Origin: Ciona savignyi
Lineage: Eukaryota > Chordata > Ascidiacea > Phlebobranchia > Cionidae
NCBI GenBank assembly: GCA_000149265.1
Contig: CH000025.1
Location: 167,288-231,287 of the forward strand
Length of the DNA stretch: 64,000 nucleotides
Direction of reading: 5' to 3'
Notes under the pieces: model-generated
Seen by the model: the letters and a program-made list of their open reading frames with translations, nothing else
Databases searched by the model: none
Told to the model about the DNA's origin: nothing
Shown: in pieces, positions 1 to 12,500 of the stretch
How the letters are laid out: every line of letters begins with the position of its first letter
How positions within the stretch are numbered: position 1 is the first letter of the stretch
Translations under genes and position numbers: made by a program

Positions 1-3000
1 GAGAGCAGGAGAAGGAATACAACAAGAGGAACATCAAACGCGAGGTGGATGTGGACCTCATCCCAACCTCTGATAAAGAAATGCCTCTCAAATCTTTGGA
101 TGAAAATTATGGAAGGAAATCAGACTATTTCGGCCAAAACGCTGAAAAACCAAGAACTAGTTCCACGAGAAAAATAGAGGATTCAACACCTAGTGGTGAT
201 ATATTGAATCGGATTACGGAATACTCTTCGATTCGGCCGGAAGTGGCATCCAATGATTCTTACCAGGATGCAAATTTGACGAGCGGCGCTTCAATTGCAT
301 CCACAGGACAACGGAGATCATCTAGTGATATTGGCATCCAGAGGAGGATAATTAATGGCGGGGAATTGGGTAAAGAGCAAGATACGGGCAAAGAGCACGA
401 TTTATCAAAGAGGAGCGCACAAAATCGTGTTCCACTTACTCTGCAGGAATTCCAGCAACTTGGAGATGATGCACAGCGAAAGATGGTGCGTCAGATACTA
501 AGCTGGTTCAAACATAAAAAGCAAGGCAGTCGTAGCGCCAGTAGGTCACAGAATCAATCCGCGAAAGAAAACAAATCGTCGAGTGATCGTACGACCGACG
601 ATATCACCACGCAGGCTGTGTGTGACAGCGATAGTACGGAGTATTGTGATCTTCCCTCCTCTCGACCTACATCCGCTGCTCCTAAGGACTCGATGGTGGA
701 GCGACTCTTTGGGATAGATGAATCAAGAGCGGAGACCATCATGAAGAGACTGATGGATAAAATTGAGCGGCAGAAGTCAAAGGAAGATCCACAGAGAACG
801 CACCATGCGAGGTGAAGGTTTTAATAGTCCAAAATACTAACCCAATCCTGGCATGGAAGGGGTAGTTTGCTGATTGTCATACTAACGCAGGTGGTTTTTT
901 GTTAGTACACTAGGTTTCAAGTTTGATTTTTTAATTTACATTATACAAGGTGGTTGTTTTAAAATATCTTTAACTAACCCAGTGGTTCCCAAAGTGGGAA
1001 AAAAGTGTAGGCCTATTTTTTGCTATACGGTACATTGATTTTGTGGTTGTGATCGTTTAATTCAGTTAACTAACCCAATCTTGACGTGTAAGGAATAATC
1101 TGCCGACTGTCATACTAACTGAAGTAATATTATGTTAGTGTATGAGACGAGAGTTTATGCGTTACATGAATCCAACCGATTATTTTGGTGGATTTGTGTG
1201 TCGCCTTCAGCGGAAAGGTTGTAGAATCAATACTGGTCGCTAGCTAGTCGTTTGTCTCCTTGGGCAAGGCACTTAGCGGACATTGACTGAACCCAGCGGA
1301 TTAATGGGTTCTACTAAATTGAAGAAACGTGTGAATCATATACAACACATTGTAATAGACCCGGTAACCCGACGATGGGCGAAACGTATAATCTGACGAA
1401 TGTTCGTGTGTTAACGCCCGTTATTTTCCTTCACGAGGATAAACATGAATGTGGTATCATATTTCTGTAAAAATATCCTTACATCAACTACTTATATGCC
1501 AAATCCATGATTACAATTCCATTCAAACCCTCGTTGCTTGGATTTCCACTTGAATCTATACTCACCACAGGAGTCCGGCATCATCAAGTACTCCACAGCG
1601 CCACCATGCGGCCATGATACCACCGGAAGCGAGCTCAATCGCATCCACCGACACTGATGCAAAGACCGTGCGTTTCGTCAAATTAAGAACGGATAAGAAG
1701 CATGCTGGTCATAAGAAAAAAAAGGTAAGTCTCTAGTTGGTGCTAGGATAGGGTGAAAAACGTAATTCTAACTTTAATGTTTATTTATTATTCAATGACT
1801 GCACTAATGAGTCTGTCTTTAAAGTATGCTCTGATATTGTGTTGTTTCGGATATGTCAAAGCATGCTTACCATTTAATGTGTAAGTTTAATATTTATTGA
1901 ATTAAACAACATAATATCACAGTATATCAAAGCAATCTGTAATTATTATGGTGTATTAATATGAAAATAAATGTAAAATTGATGTTTTTAAAAGGATTCT
2001 ATTCTCAGCAAGCTGGCTGGTAAACAAAGTTTTGGATTTCCTAACTAAACTGTGATTTTTATATTATAGATCAAGATAAAATAAACATTTATTGGGTTAT
2101 ACATTGTACACTATGTACAGTTTAATAGCTTTGATGTCTGATCTCAGGGATTCCTTGTGTCTTCTCAGGAATATAATAGTGTATGTTCAAGTTTCTGTCT
2201 AACAATGCTTCCTGTGTGTACTTTTTTGGTGTGGTAAAAAAACAATGATTGTTTAAATCCCCCAGGTGACTTATGTGGAAGAGGTATCCAGTAGTGAACC
2301 ATCGGTGATACATGTAAAGCGTCGGCACAAGAAGTATGATGACAAAACCCCACAACGATTGGTTCTCCATGATAGGTAGATGAGTTCCTCATTCACTACA
2401 AGTAACAAGGAAATATATGTTTATTTCTGTGGATCGCAAAAAGCAAGAAACGTTACCACACAGACAATTAACAATTTACCTTGTGCAGACTGTCACGTTA
2501 CCGGGACTATTGCAGTGTGTTATGTTATGTATGATTCACACGTTCTTTCAATTTAGTAAAATCCATTAATCCGCTGGGTTCAGAAAAAGTCCGTAAAGTG
2601 CCTTGCCCAAGGACACAACCAACTAGCTAGCAACCAGTTTCGCAACTTAACCTTTCGATTGAAAGACGACGCACTTAACCGCTAGACCAACCGGCCGGAC
2701 GTACCTCGACTAAGGACACAACTGACTCGCTAGCGACCAGTTTCGTATCTGCAACCCTTCGCCTGATGGTCCAACTCTAAATGATTCATCCAACTTGTCA
2801 AACACCTCAGATCGATCCAGACTGCTTCCCCGGACCCACGAGGAGCCAGGACCATGATGAAGAGTGATGCAGGTACCAACATCCCATCCCCATCCAGGAA
2901 GAGCAAAACACCAAGGAAATCGAGAGCCGTGCAAACATGTTCACCTGGTGAGTGGGTTTCTTGTGGTAACTTGGATATCTTGGTATTTTTATTGTTTTTA

Positions 3001-6000
3001 TTTTATTTACGGCTACACGATCCAGGCTTAAACCTTAACTTAATAAAATACAAATCAACTACTTTAAGTACTGGGGTGGGGATTTAAAACACTGCAAAAT
3101 AACTTACAAAAAACACACCTACCTACTGAATAAATGACAGATCCATTTAAAATTGCGCGGTGGTGGTGCTAAATCTAAGTTTGCTCACATTTGGAAACTT
3201 GCCCAAAAACACCGCCGACTAGCTAGTGACATTTTCAATTTTGTACCCTTTTGGCTGAAAGACGACGTACCGGTACTTACCCACCAAGCTATTTGGATAG
3301 AGTGCTTTCCTGCGGAGGCTTAGATATCTTGGTTTGGGTTTATTGCAATGTGTTGTGAATGGTTAAAATGTTTATTTAGTTTTAGAAAAACCTTTTATAC
3401 CATCAATGGGAAAAGCCGAAATGGTTTTCTATGATAAAATTCTTTGAAATGTAAAACCACACAAAGCTTACCATCACGGCGCAGTTTTGCCTCCTTTACA
3501 CCCGTAATATTGACTAAATTTATACATATTTATAATTCAACTAAAAAACTTTGTACAATTTTGAAACCTCAACTATAAGCACATTTTACCATGATGTCCC
3601 ACTTTAGCACCGCTGGCCAAAGTGGCAAAAAGTTTTCACCGTTGTAGGTTATTATCAACTTCAATAATTGCATTGATTTAATGAGAACTTGGTATCCACA
3701 GAGCATGGGGAATCATTGGATGACACTGTTACCATGGAACCTGTGGATGAAGATAAAGAAAATAAAGGTCGGTGTTGGTTGGGTTGGTTGGGGGGTATAT
3801 AAGGAGGTGCTGGTAGTATAATGAGGATTTGTATATTGCGGCATCTTTATATGGGAAGTGTGGCCAAATGAGTTGGAAGAACACTCATCGTATAAGACAT
3901 GGTGCTCTGAAACAATTGGCTTCTAGGGGGAAGCCAACTTTTTGATGCAAAAGGATAAAAACATTATTTACAGATAAATATATGTGCTTCCTGATTAATC
4001 TGAGACAATTCTGCTCTTTAAATTGACAGAGATAATTTAGAGACAATGCATGCATGTTAAATAGGTGGGTGATATATAGGGGGTTAACATAAATAGTCAT
4101 GGTAAACCTAATGCTCAAAGTCTGCTCTACACGCTTGCACTATGTCAGACCGCTCAATTCTGAAATATTCTATTTTTAAATTTTAGAAATAATATATTTC
4201 CTGCAGTAGATACTCTGTCTCACCGTGAGAATTCCAAAGAAAAATCTCGATTTTCAAGTTTCTACATCGACCTTGATGCCAAACCTAAAAAACCAGCACC
4301 AGATCAAAATAAAGGTGGGAAAAAGATAACTTGTTTTCTTAAATAAAGGTTTAAGTAATTGGTTCTGTAACATCTATGTGGAAACTTAAGGCCAATGCAT
4401 AAGGCAAGATCTAATGGGCAAACGCTAAACAAATAGGGTTACTGATTGCTGTACAAAGTTATAATGCTAGGAGTTCAAATTGTATTTGGCACCATAGGTG
4501 TACAGTTAGTGTTGTCAGGCGGTACATCCATTTTCTTTAAATTTCAACTTTAAAGTGAATTGAAGTTAAAATAACTTGATTTAAACTAAAACTCAAACAT
4601 TATACCCAATCTATTATGTACATTTTATCAAGATAGTGACTAGCACCGTTAACAAAGCAATGTTACTTCTTTAGTTAAAACCCAGTGTTGAAACATATGG
4701 TTTAACTTAACTATGGTCAAAGCTAGGATTGGTTCCTAAATTTTGTATTTCCCCAGCTACAGTGAAAAGACCGAAAAGTGTTGCCTGGTACGAACCGTAT
4801 CAATACCAACCCATGTGGGCGGATACACCAAGCAGGAACACAGGTCAGTGTTAATCTTTGTAGGTGGGTTGAAGTGTATGGCTCTTCAAAGCATTATGAA
4901 TAGGATTGTAAGATAGTGCAAAGTCCATACAGCCGATATGGTCTATCTAACTGCTACCCATACTCTACCATTCTTATTAATCATGTCAACTTAGCACTAA
5001 CACTAAACTTGCACTGGGGCTTAGATTAGTTTATCTACCATATATAGTGTATACACACATGTACAGTCAAATCTCCTTACTATGCCACCTATCACGACCA
5101 AGGTAATCATTTTCAGATTTTTTCAGAGTTTATTTACACTTGTTAAAAATTATGAATAAAATAATGAAAAGTACTATATTTGGTACTAGTGTTATTTTGA
5201 TATTCAAAAATAAAAGCAAAAAAAACTAGGAAATAATAATCATTATTGCAGACATGGCTGTAAAATCCATGTTTATAATACAGATTACATTAACGGTAAT
5301 AATAAATCGTTTAAAATCATCAAAATTAAAATTGTGACTTTTTAGAATGATGGTTAAAGTACTATATTTGGAATTCGTGTTATTTCGATAAGAAGAAAAG
5401 AATAAATTGTTTAAAATCATCGAAATTAAAATTCTGACTTTGTGTGTTCACAGAGCGAGAGCGACCAGGTTTGGTACGGATGACTCTGCAAGAAGCGTTG
5501 CTGAGTCAGCATCCTAGGTTCGTGACCAACATGAAACAGCGTCAACGTAAGATCACAATCAACGCGGAGGAAAGAGCGATGCAGGAGGTGGGTTATTGAA
5601 TTCAAGATATGTAGGATTCAACAGGGGCGAAGCCCTACCCTACGTTGCCAACCCTGTGTTGGCGAATTTGAGCTGCTCCACGTAAAAATATTTGCAAATT
5701 TGTTAAAACATTAAAAATCAGCTCCCATGGGGGGGATGTTGTAACATGGTGATGATGGGTTCAGCATGAGTTGATTAATATTCGAAACTGTATATTTGTC
5801 TAAGGCAGTTGTTTTCCGTCAGTTTAATAACATTTATGCAGCAGCTAGAAAAACAACTATTTTTGTTTGTTTTTAGCATTGTATTTAGCTGTATAAATAC
5901 ACAGTTTTCTTTTTGTGTTTTTAAGCTATATAGGTCACAGCAGAAACCAGATCTTTAAACCATATGTCTATTACATCCATATGGAATATACTTTGCAAAA

Positions 6001-8478
6001 TATTCAATTAATACTATCTATAGTATTATCTATATTTTATTTCGTATAAGTTTAAGTTTTTACAATGAAAGTGAGTGTGATATACACCTGACATATTTGT
6101 AAGCCAACTAATGCATTACTTACCTTACTTTCGGAGACTTTTCTTATTAATAAATGAACAAACTATCACACTATAGCACCCTTTAACAAATGCCATTCTT
6201 ATAAGAATGTAGGTTTTTCAAATCACAAAGAAATACATAGGTATTTCTTATTTCTATTTCTTTTAAAGTTTGCATCATATTTTTTCGGTAAATTGTAATT
6301 TTTCCTCAGATATGGGCTGAAGAGAGAGAAAGGCTGTTTGGAAATAACAAAGAAAAAACATCTGGGAAAAGAAAAAGCACAAGTTTGTTACAAACTTAGA
6401 TTACTTTTCTTTTATTAACTTAAAAAAATTGTATATATTTCTTAGTGTGATATATTTTAAGGCATTATGTTCTTATGCTTTGTTTATTATTTTAACGTTA
6501 TCTGTGGAAATATTGAGTAAACAATAAGAGTTTCCCCAATTTAAAAATAAGTTTCCAAAAATCCAGTTCAAAAGACTTTATTTCAACCCTTTGAAAATCA
6601 GCTTTAAACCGGACCTGACCTACCCTTATCTCATTCCAAAACTAACCCTAACTTTAACCCCCCAACCCTTGCCCAACTCGCACCCCAGTAGAATAACTTT
6701 CTCTTTTGTGTGTAGTTTTCCCATTCCTTACCTTTAGTTCTCCCAAGTGACAATTCCGTAGTTTCAAAGTTTCAAAGTTCCAAAACCCATAGATTGTAAA
6801 CCATTCAGATTTGCAACTTTTTAGATCAGTGGTTCTTAAACTTTTGTAGACGTGCCCCCTTGACTTTTGACATTTATGCTCACGCACTCAATAATCAAAT
6901 TCACAAAAATAATAATTTATTTGCCATTTTCCTGCTTAGTGTGAAGGAAGATCTGCTTTTCATTAATACGTCACTGTCATGCTCCCCCCTTGTGAGGCTT
7001 TCACGTCCACCAAGACAGTTACGTTCACCCGTGTTTAAAAATCCCTGCTTTAAACCGTTTCCCTAAACTCCCCCCGAGTAACAATTCAATTCCACCACCA
7101 GCTGCACATCCTGTCCAAAACCCATAGATTGTAAACCATTCGGATTTGCAACTTTTTATAGCAGTGGTTCTTAAATTTTGTGGTCACATCCCCCTTGACG
7201 TTTGTCATTCATGCTCATGCCTTACCTAGCCTCAAAAATTGCTAAGTTTGAAGGATACAACTGTTTTTTTGGGAAACTAGTCGTTTATTTCGAGGCTTTG
7301 TTGAAGACAACGAACATCAAAGATCTGCTGCGTTTGTTAGACCAATCTTTCACTCTTATGCTCGTGCCCCCTTGTTAAGCTTTCACACTACTCAAGGGGG
7401 CATCCCCTAATTTAAGAATCCCTGCTTTAAACAGTTTATTCCCCACCAGCTGCACAACCTTCATTTAGTGTTCACTTCCCCCCCAAGTAACAATTCCACC
7501 ACCAGCTGCACCTCCTGTCCGCCGCCGAGTCGAGATGACTCGGAAACAAATCGTGGCGGAAACTCGTGAGAAGTACCAACAACTTCCCGAGGTCGTCAGT
7601 AGGAAGAGAGATGAAGAACGGAAGAGGAAATACGCGACCAATCGGCACAAAGCTCTCGTGTACAAGAAGGTTAATATTAAACTTTATTAGTTTGTTGGAT
7701 GGAAAGTTGATTTTTACACAAAATCCTGTGTTTTGAATAGAATACTCATTATAATCTACAGTGGAAAGCACACATAGTGTTATAACAGGGCAACACTAAA
7801 AGTTTTTTTTCTCTAGTCGGGTTTTATTTGAGATATAAAAACTGTTAATTGACAAGTACAACATATCTTAATCTGACTTAAGAATTATATAAACAATATT
7901 TTAGCAAAATGGCCATGTAATGACAGAAAAAATTAACAGATAACCATTTTAAAATCCTGCTTTTAAAACGGCCCTAAGATTTTTTTGATTTTTTCCGCAA
8001 GACTTAAAAGACTCCTTAAGTACTGGGTCTCACTTTTTTATTCACTTATTTCAAGGCTGCTAACTGAGTAAATGCAAACTATACTTGTGTCAGGTTTATT
8101 GGTCACATGTTTTTATTTTTATCCTATGTCAAGCCATGTATACGGCTGATGTGTTTTAAGTACTGTAGTTTTGACGTTTTTCACTCCTTCTTTTTAAACT
8201 TGCAAATTTTCTTTATTACCATAAAGAGAAAGCAAAAAAAAGTGATTTACCAAATTAAAGGAACATGTCTATCACACATGACACACTGCAATAGCTCGGG
8301 TAACCCGACGATGGGCGCGAGGTGATCTGACGATTGCCCGTGTGGTAACCCCCTTGGTTTTCCCATTCACGGGGATAAACATGGATATCCCATCCTATCT
8401 AAATTTTGTTTCGATTTAACATATTTTTTGTTACAGAAAGTCCAGAACCAAGTCCTGCGTCGATGCTTTGGAAATTAG
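1..8478 (+). CDS. ALMS-motif centrosomal protein (ALMS1/CEP295-like), 3' part
   Basis: Eleven exons read in one phase-consistent chain: 1-811 (open at the left edge), 1571-1724, 2266-2375, 2811-2947, 3702-3767, 4207-4314, 4757-4843, 5454-5587, 6310-6382, 7488 (or 7506)-7669 and 8437-8478, about 633 visible residues. Most of it is polar, low-complexity sequence. The last four exons carry a typical ALMS motif: TLQEALLSQHPRFV, then a basic stretch, then YQQLPEVVSRKRDEERKR and a terminal ALVYKKVQNQVLRRCFGN. This is the C-terminal module of ALMS1, CEP295 and C10orf90, which targets centrioles and basal bodies. The donor at 6382 (AA|GTTTGT) is weak; reading through it gives a stop at 6397-6399 before the motif ends. 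Exon 1 could be mistaken for a terminal exon because a TGA overlaps its donor at 812. The start lies outside the window. The family is firm; which paralogue it is remains open. Confidence 0.8.
1190..1465 (+). repeat. tRNA-derived SINE, family A (ALMS intron 1)
   Basis: Diverged copy of the commonest repeat here. The family consensus begins with a tRNA-like head (A-box-like TGGTCTGGCGGTTAAG, B-box-like GGTTGCAGGTTCGAAAC), then TTGGGCAAGGCACTT, then AACCCAGCGGATTAATGGG, then ACACTGCAATAGCTCCGGTA, and ends in GGGATAAACATGAATATCC with a (TATCC)n tail. This copy has mutations in the head and tail. Confidence 0.8.
2488..2775 (-). repeat. Two head-to-tail partial SINE A copies
   Basis: The first piece (about 2488-2705) runs from the middle to the tRNA-like head in reverse. 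A second partial head follows at 2706-2775 and stops 35 bases before the exon at 2811. Both lack the pentamer tail. Confidence 0.75.
3190..3305 (-). repeat. SINE A head fragment
   Basis: Reverse-strand head remnant with a recognisable ACTAGCTAGTGAC core followed by CTGAAAGACGACGTACC. The rest of the element is missing. Confidence 0.6.
5160..5445. repeat. Local AT-rich duplications in an ALMS intron
   Basis: Two similar segments (5166 and 5354, about AAAGTACTATATTTGG; 5301 and 5401, about TTTAAAATCATCRAAATT) occur at different offsets (188 and 100 bases), so this is a nested rather than a simple tandem duplication. It ends next to the acceptor of the exon at 5454. Confidence 0.6.
6780..7519 (+). 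repeat. Tandem duplication of about 340-400 bp including the start of an ALMS exon
   Basis: Copy 1 (6780-7116) and copy 2 (7117-7519) share the block AACCCATAGATTGTAAACC, a hAT-like end (CAGTGGTTCTTAAA), its other end (AATCCCTGCTTTAAAC) and the polypyrimidine-acceptor-exon segment ending GCTGCAC.TCCTGTCC. Only copy 2 continues into the coding exon, so copy 1 carries a truncated decoy of its first bases (about 7073-7116). The middles have diverged and differ in length. Confidence 0.8.
8255..8400 (+). repeat. SINE A, 3' half
   Basis: Middle and tail of the family: CACTGCAATAGCTCGGGTA, then CGATGGGCGCGAGGTGATC and GGGGATAAACATGG with a short pentamer tail. It lies just upstream of the last ALMS exon. 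Confidence 0.8.
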
Positions 8479-9528
8479 CGTGAATTTATTCTCAGTTTCG
8501 TAGCGTAATATTTGCTTTTATCATATAGTAAGGCAAAAATCCTAAAGCCGATAATACTGCAAGAATGCATTTGTAAGTAACTTTCTCAATTGAAAATGGA
8601 ATTAGTATTATTGTGAAACGTTGTAACATATAGTCTATTGGCTTCACGATTTTTGCTCAGATGATCCATATTGTATCTCTGGGAAATTGGTTGTCGATTT
8701 TATTTAATTTACTCCAGAATTATCTGTGAGTGTTTTGTTCCAGTTGCAGTGCTGTATGAAGTGTTTGTAGCTTTGTTATACACCTTTTATACTGTAGGTT
8801 GTAGACCAGAGAGAGTTATATACGAAATACACAAAGTTTATACAATGCTGTTGTGTTGTTGGTGGGAAATGTATATCACTGCTTGAAAGATGGTCAGATA
8901 TCTAAACCAAATATTCTATCACTATATTGCAAACTAACCTCACAAAAACAGCTGTCACTCAAAATCCTCACATAGAAGTCTTAAGATTTTATCAAAATTT
9001 AAAATTGAAGCTTGGATCTGCAACATAAAGTTAAAGCCCTTTATAAATTTTGAACTGATACCCCTTCGTACATTGGCAACTTTTTCCCAACAAAACAGCT
9101 AGAAGATGCACAATCAACGCCTTTATTTCACAAAGCACTATTACAAAACTTTACAGCTAAATGAGAACACCGGCGCGCAGCCTAGCACATGCTGCTTTTA
9201 ATCAAACAAACATTGGGGATTCACCACCATTGTTACTCAGCAAAACACTCACTTAAACACCATGACTAAGAGGTTACCACTTGTCAGATCCGGCCGCCGA
9301 TACAGATTATTTCAATTGGTTATACACCAAAATATTTCTCTGTGCTCGGTCGTGTGGCTAAATGGTTAACTCGTCCGATAAATATACCAACTCTATATAA
9401 AAACGATTTTAGGGGCGAGTCCATCACGGATTCGAACCTTGGCCTTGTAAAAAATTATTTCTCAAATAACAAAAATATTCTCACAAATGTAAAAAAATGC
9501 AAAGCATCAGCGGAATAGTCCAGTTGAC
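8479..9528. other. Convergent spacer between the ALMS gene and FUT8
   Basis: Contains the 3' ends of two convergent genes. The only structure I can name is a tRNA-like SINE B copy at about 9345-9445. Short ORFs here show no family resemblance or codon character. Confidence 0.6.
9345..9445 (+). repeat. tRNA-like SINE, family B
   Basis: Head resembles tRNA: GTGTGGCTAAATGGTTAACTC, then a spacer, then CACGGATTCGAACC as a B box. The spacing is too long and the arms do not pair as in a functional tRNA. Relatives lie at 18465-18580, 19395-19490, 57425-57490 and 61485-61590. Confidence 0.6.
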
Positions 9529-12500
9529 TTATTCCACCTTCAGAATACTTGGAATTAAATTCCCATAATCGTCTTCCGCAACATGGAATTGAAAAATTTC
9601 GAACATATTTCTATCCAAGTCGGAATAATACACTGGACTGTTCTTTACTTTGTAAGTTGGATAGAACCCGCGTTCACGAGTTTGTGAGTTTATACCGCTG
9701 TAGTAGCCGTTCCATAGGTTTGTGTCAGTGTATATAATGTCTCCAGGCTTCAGTTCTATTTCAGAAGTTGATATATTCGCGACATGTGGCAAAAAGCCAC
9801 GTGGATTTTGTTGGGATAATTAACATTTCCATAATCGATATCGAGAGATACAAAGTCACCAGAACCGTCAAAAACCTCGTTTTGGTGCAATTCGTACGCA
9901 AGCAAGGTAACCTAGTGGGAGACTTTGGTTTAATTTTTGATTCCGACGGAGTAGTTTGGTGGGTTAGTGCGTCGCCTTTCAGCCAAAAATGGTTAAAGGT
10001 GCGAAACTGGTCATTAGCTAGTCGGTTGTTTCCTTGGGCAAGGCACTTAATGGACATTGCCTGAACCCAGCGGATTAATGGATTCTACTAAATTAAAGGA
10101 ACATGTGAATAATACACAACACACAGCAATAGCTTCGGTGTTACTGTACGCGTACGCTCAACGCTATTAAGCCAAGTTAGCCTATAAGTAACAACAACCT
10201 ATCAGTGAGCTTATAGTTGTTTTTTTCAGTCAGGTCTAAAACAGTTAACCATCGTAAAAAAACGTTTTACCCATGCTCCTTTTTAAATAAGATCACAAAC
10301 TGATTCCTTTAATGCAATGAAGAAACGAAAAATAAACTAATTACACACTTAATGTACAATATCAACTTACCGATGATGTCATAGTGCCCACTATGAAGTC
10401 ACATTTGGACAGGATTACCACGTCTGTCACAACAGTTTTCAACCCCAACAGTGACTCGCGTACGTTCATATCAGATGCTGATTTGGAATAAGACTTTTCC
10501 CCAAGGAAGATATAGTCGGGGTATCTTTGGACAATAATANNNNNNNNNNNNNNNNNNNNNNNNNNNNNNNNNNNNNNNNNNNNNNNNNNNNNNNNNNNNN
10601 NNNNNNNNNNNNNNNNNNNNNNNNNNNNNNNNNNNNNNNATTCCGGGGTATCTTTGGCACAATAATATTAATCAAGCAGGTTAGGATATGATATTTATTT
10701 TATTCGCATAATTGGGAAAAATGCAAGTGCTGTTATCATGTTCGTCAGATTATATCTCTATGGACAAATAATGTTAGTTCAGCCTCACAGGTTAGGGAAA
10801 CCCACTACCAATCGTCAGATCACCTCTCGCCCATCGTCAGGTTAGTGGAAAATAAATGATTGAGACATTCTATTAGTTTAATAGAACCCATCAATTCGCT
10901 GAGTTCGGGTAATGTCTGCTAAGTGCCTTGCCCAGAGGACACACACCGACTAGCTAGCGACTAGTTTCGAACCTGCAACTCTTGGGCTAAAGTATTCAAA
11001 TGTTAATAATATACAATATAAAAATAAGCAGCCAAAATTAACAAATTGCAATGGCTCCAGCTACCCAACCATGGGCACGAGCTATTTAAACGATGCCAGG
11101 ATTATATTGCGTTGTGTTTTGGTGCGTCGCCTTTTAACCAAAGGTTACAGGTACGAAATTGGTCGATAGCTAGTCGGTTGTGTCCTTGGGCAAGGCACTT
11201 TACGGACATTACCTGAACCCAGTGGATTAGTGGGTTCTACTAAATTGAAGGAATGTGTAAATCATACACAACACACTGTAATAGCTCCGGTAAGCGCGAA
11301 GTGATCTGACGATTGCCCGTGTGTTAACCACCTTGGTTTTCCCATTCACGGGGATAAACATCAATATTCTATCCTAATCAATCATTTATAAGCATTCTGT
11401 GTTATCTTATACAGTCGAATGTATTGTTCTGCTGTAACACCATATATCTTATTATTAGCCTATTTCTGTACAATCTGCAAACACACGACACACCACGCAT
11501 CAATACTTTGCAGTTTCGCTCCAAATAGTTGGTTCATCTGTCGCCAGGTAAACCCTTCGTTTACCGTCTCCAGTTTTGTTTCCTTTCATTAATTTCATCT
11601 CATATTTGTCGAACCAATCTGCAACGTGCTTCATGTACTCATGGAGCTCATGAGCGATTGCGTCTTCGCCAGGTAAAGTCAGTTTGTCCGATCGACGTAT
11701 GTGAACGCTAAAGAAAATACAGATATCATCATCATTTCGTTAAGTGTCCTATCATGATAAATTTTTTAGAAAAACAATAAAGATATCGTAAATATTTAGT
11801 CAATTATGATAAATGCTGGCTGACGAGGTTTTTTATAAGAAAGGATATTCAGGTTTATCCCCGTTAATGGGGATAAACATGAATATCCTATCCCATAAAC
11901 TGCAACAAAAATTTGTTCTAATGACGTATGTGGACACTGCAAATAAATAAACATCGTTATTATTTAGTCAACTGTCCAATCATGAAACAGCAGGTAGAAC
12001 TCTGACTGGCAGGATAGGATATTTATGTTTATCCCCATGAATGGGAAAACCAAGGGGGTTAACACACGAGCAATCGTCAGATCACCTCGCGCCCACCGTC
12101 GGGTTACCTAAGCTATTGCAGTGTGTTGTGTAGTGATTGCCGATGTGAGTAGTAAGTACGATACAAAAGAGAACTTGTTCTTAAAATTTTGAATTCCATC
12201 ACTGCTTACAACCTGTGGCTAACTTACCCAACTACAGGTTTAGTAAAATCCATTAAACTCATCGAATCGAAGATGTCCATTTGTAATTCTTCACGCGGAA
12301 GTGTAAGAAACCCGAGTATCACCCCATTCCACCACGCCCTTGGGTTTCCATGGAAACTAGATATCGTGGACCACAACTCGTCAGATACGCCAGGAGGTTT
12401 GAAACCGATCGCAGAAGGAAGAAATTCCTCAGTCACGAAGACGTGTTTGTAATCCGACATGTTTCGAGACGTTCCTTTATCAGCTGGAATTTGAGGAAAA

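Noticed and set aside
9345..9445. Functional tRNA gene
   Set aside because: tRNA-like boxes are present but spacing and arm pairing do not fit, and the same sequence is dispersed; called a SINE.
9793..9911. A 119-120-base intron in the last FUT8 exon as explanation of the frame change
   Set aside because: Splice sites exist, but the removed stretch (SLDIDYGNVNYPNKI region) aligns with conserved FUT8 sequence, so an indel in the A5 run explains it better.
9761..10064. Two opposed 98-codon ORFs around 9761-10064
   Set aside because: They combine the wrong frame of a FUT8 exon with SINE sequence.
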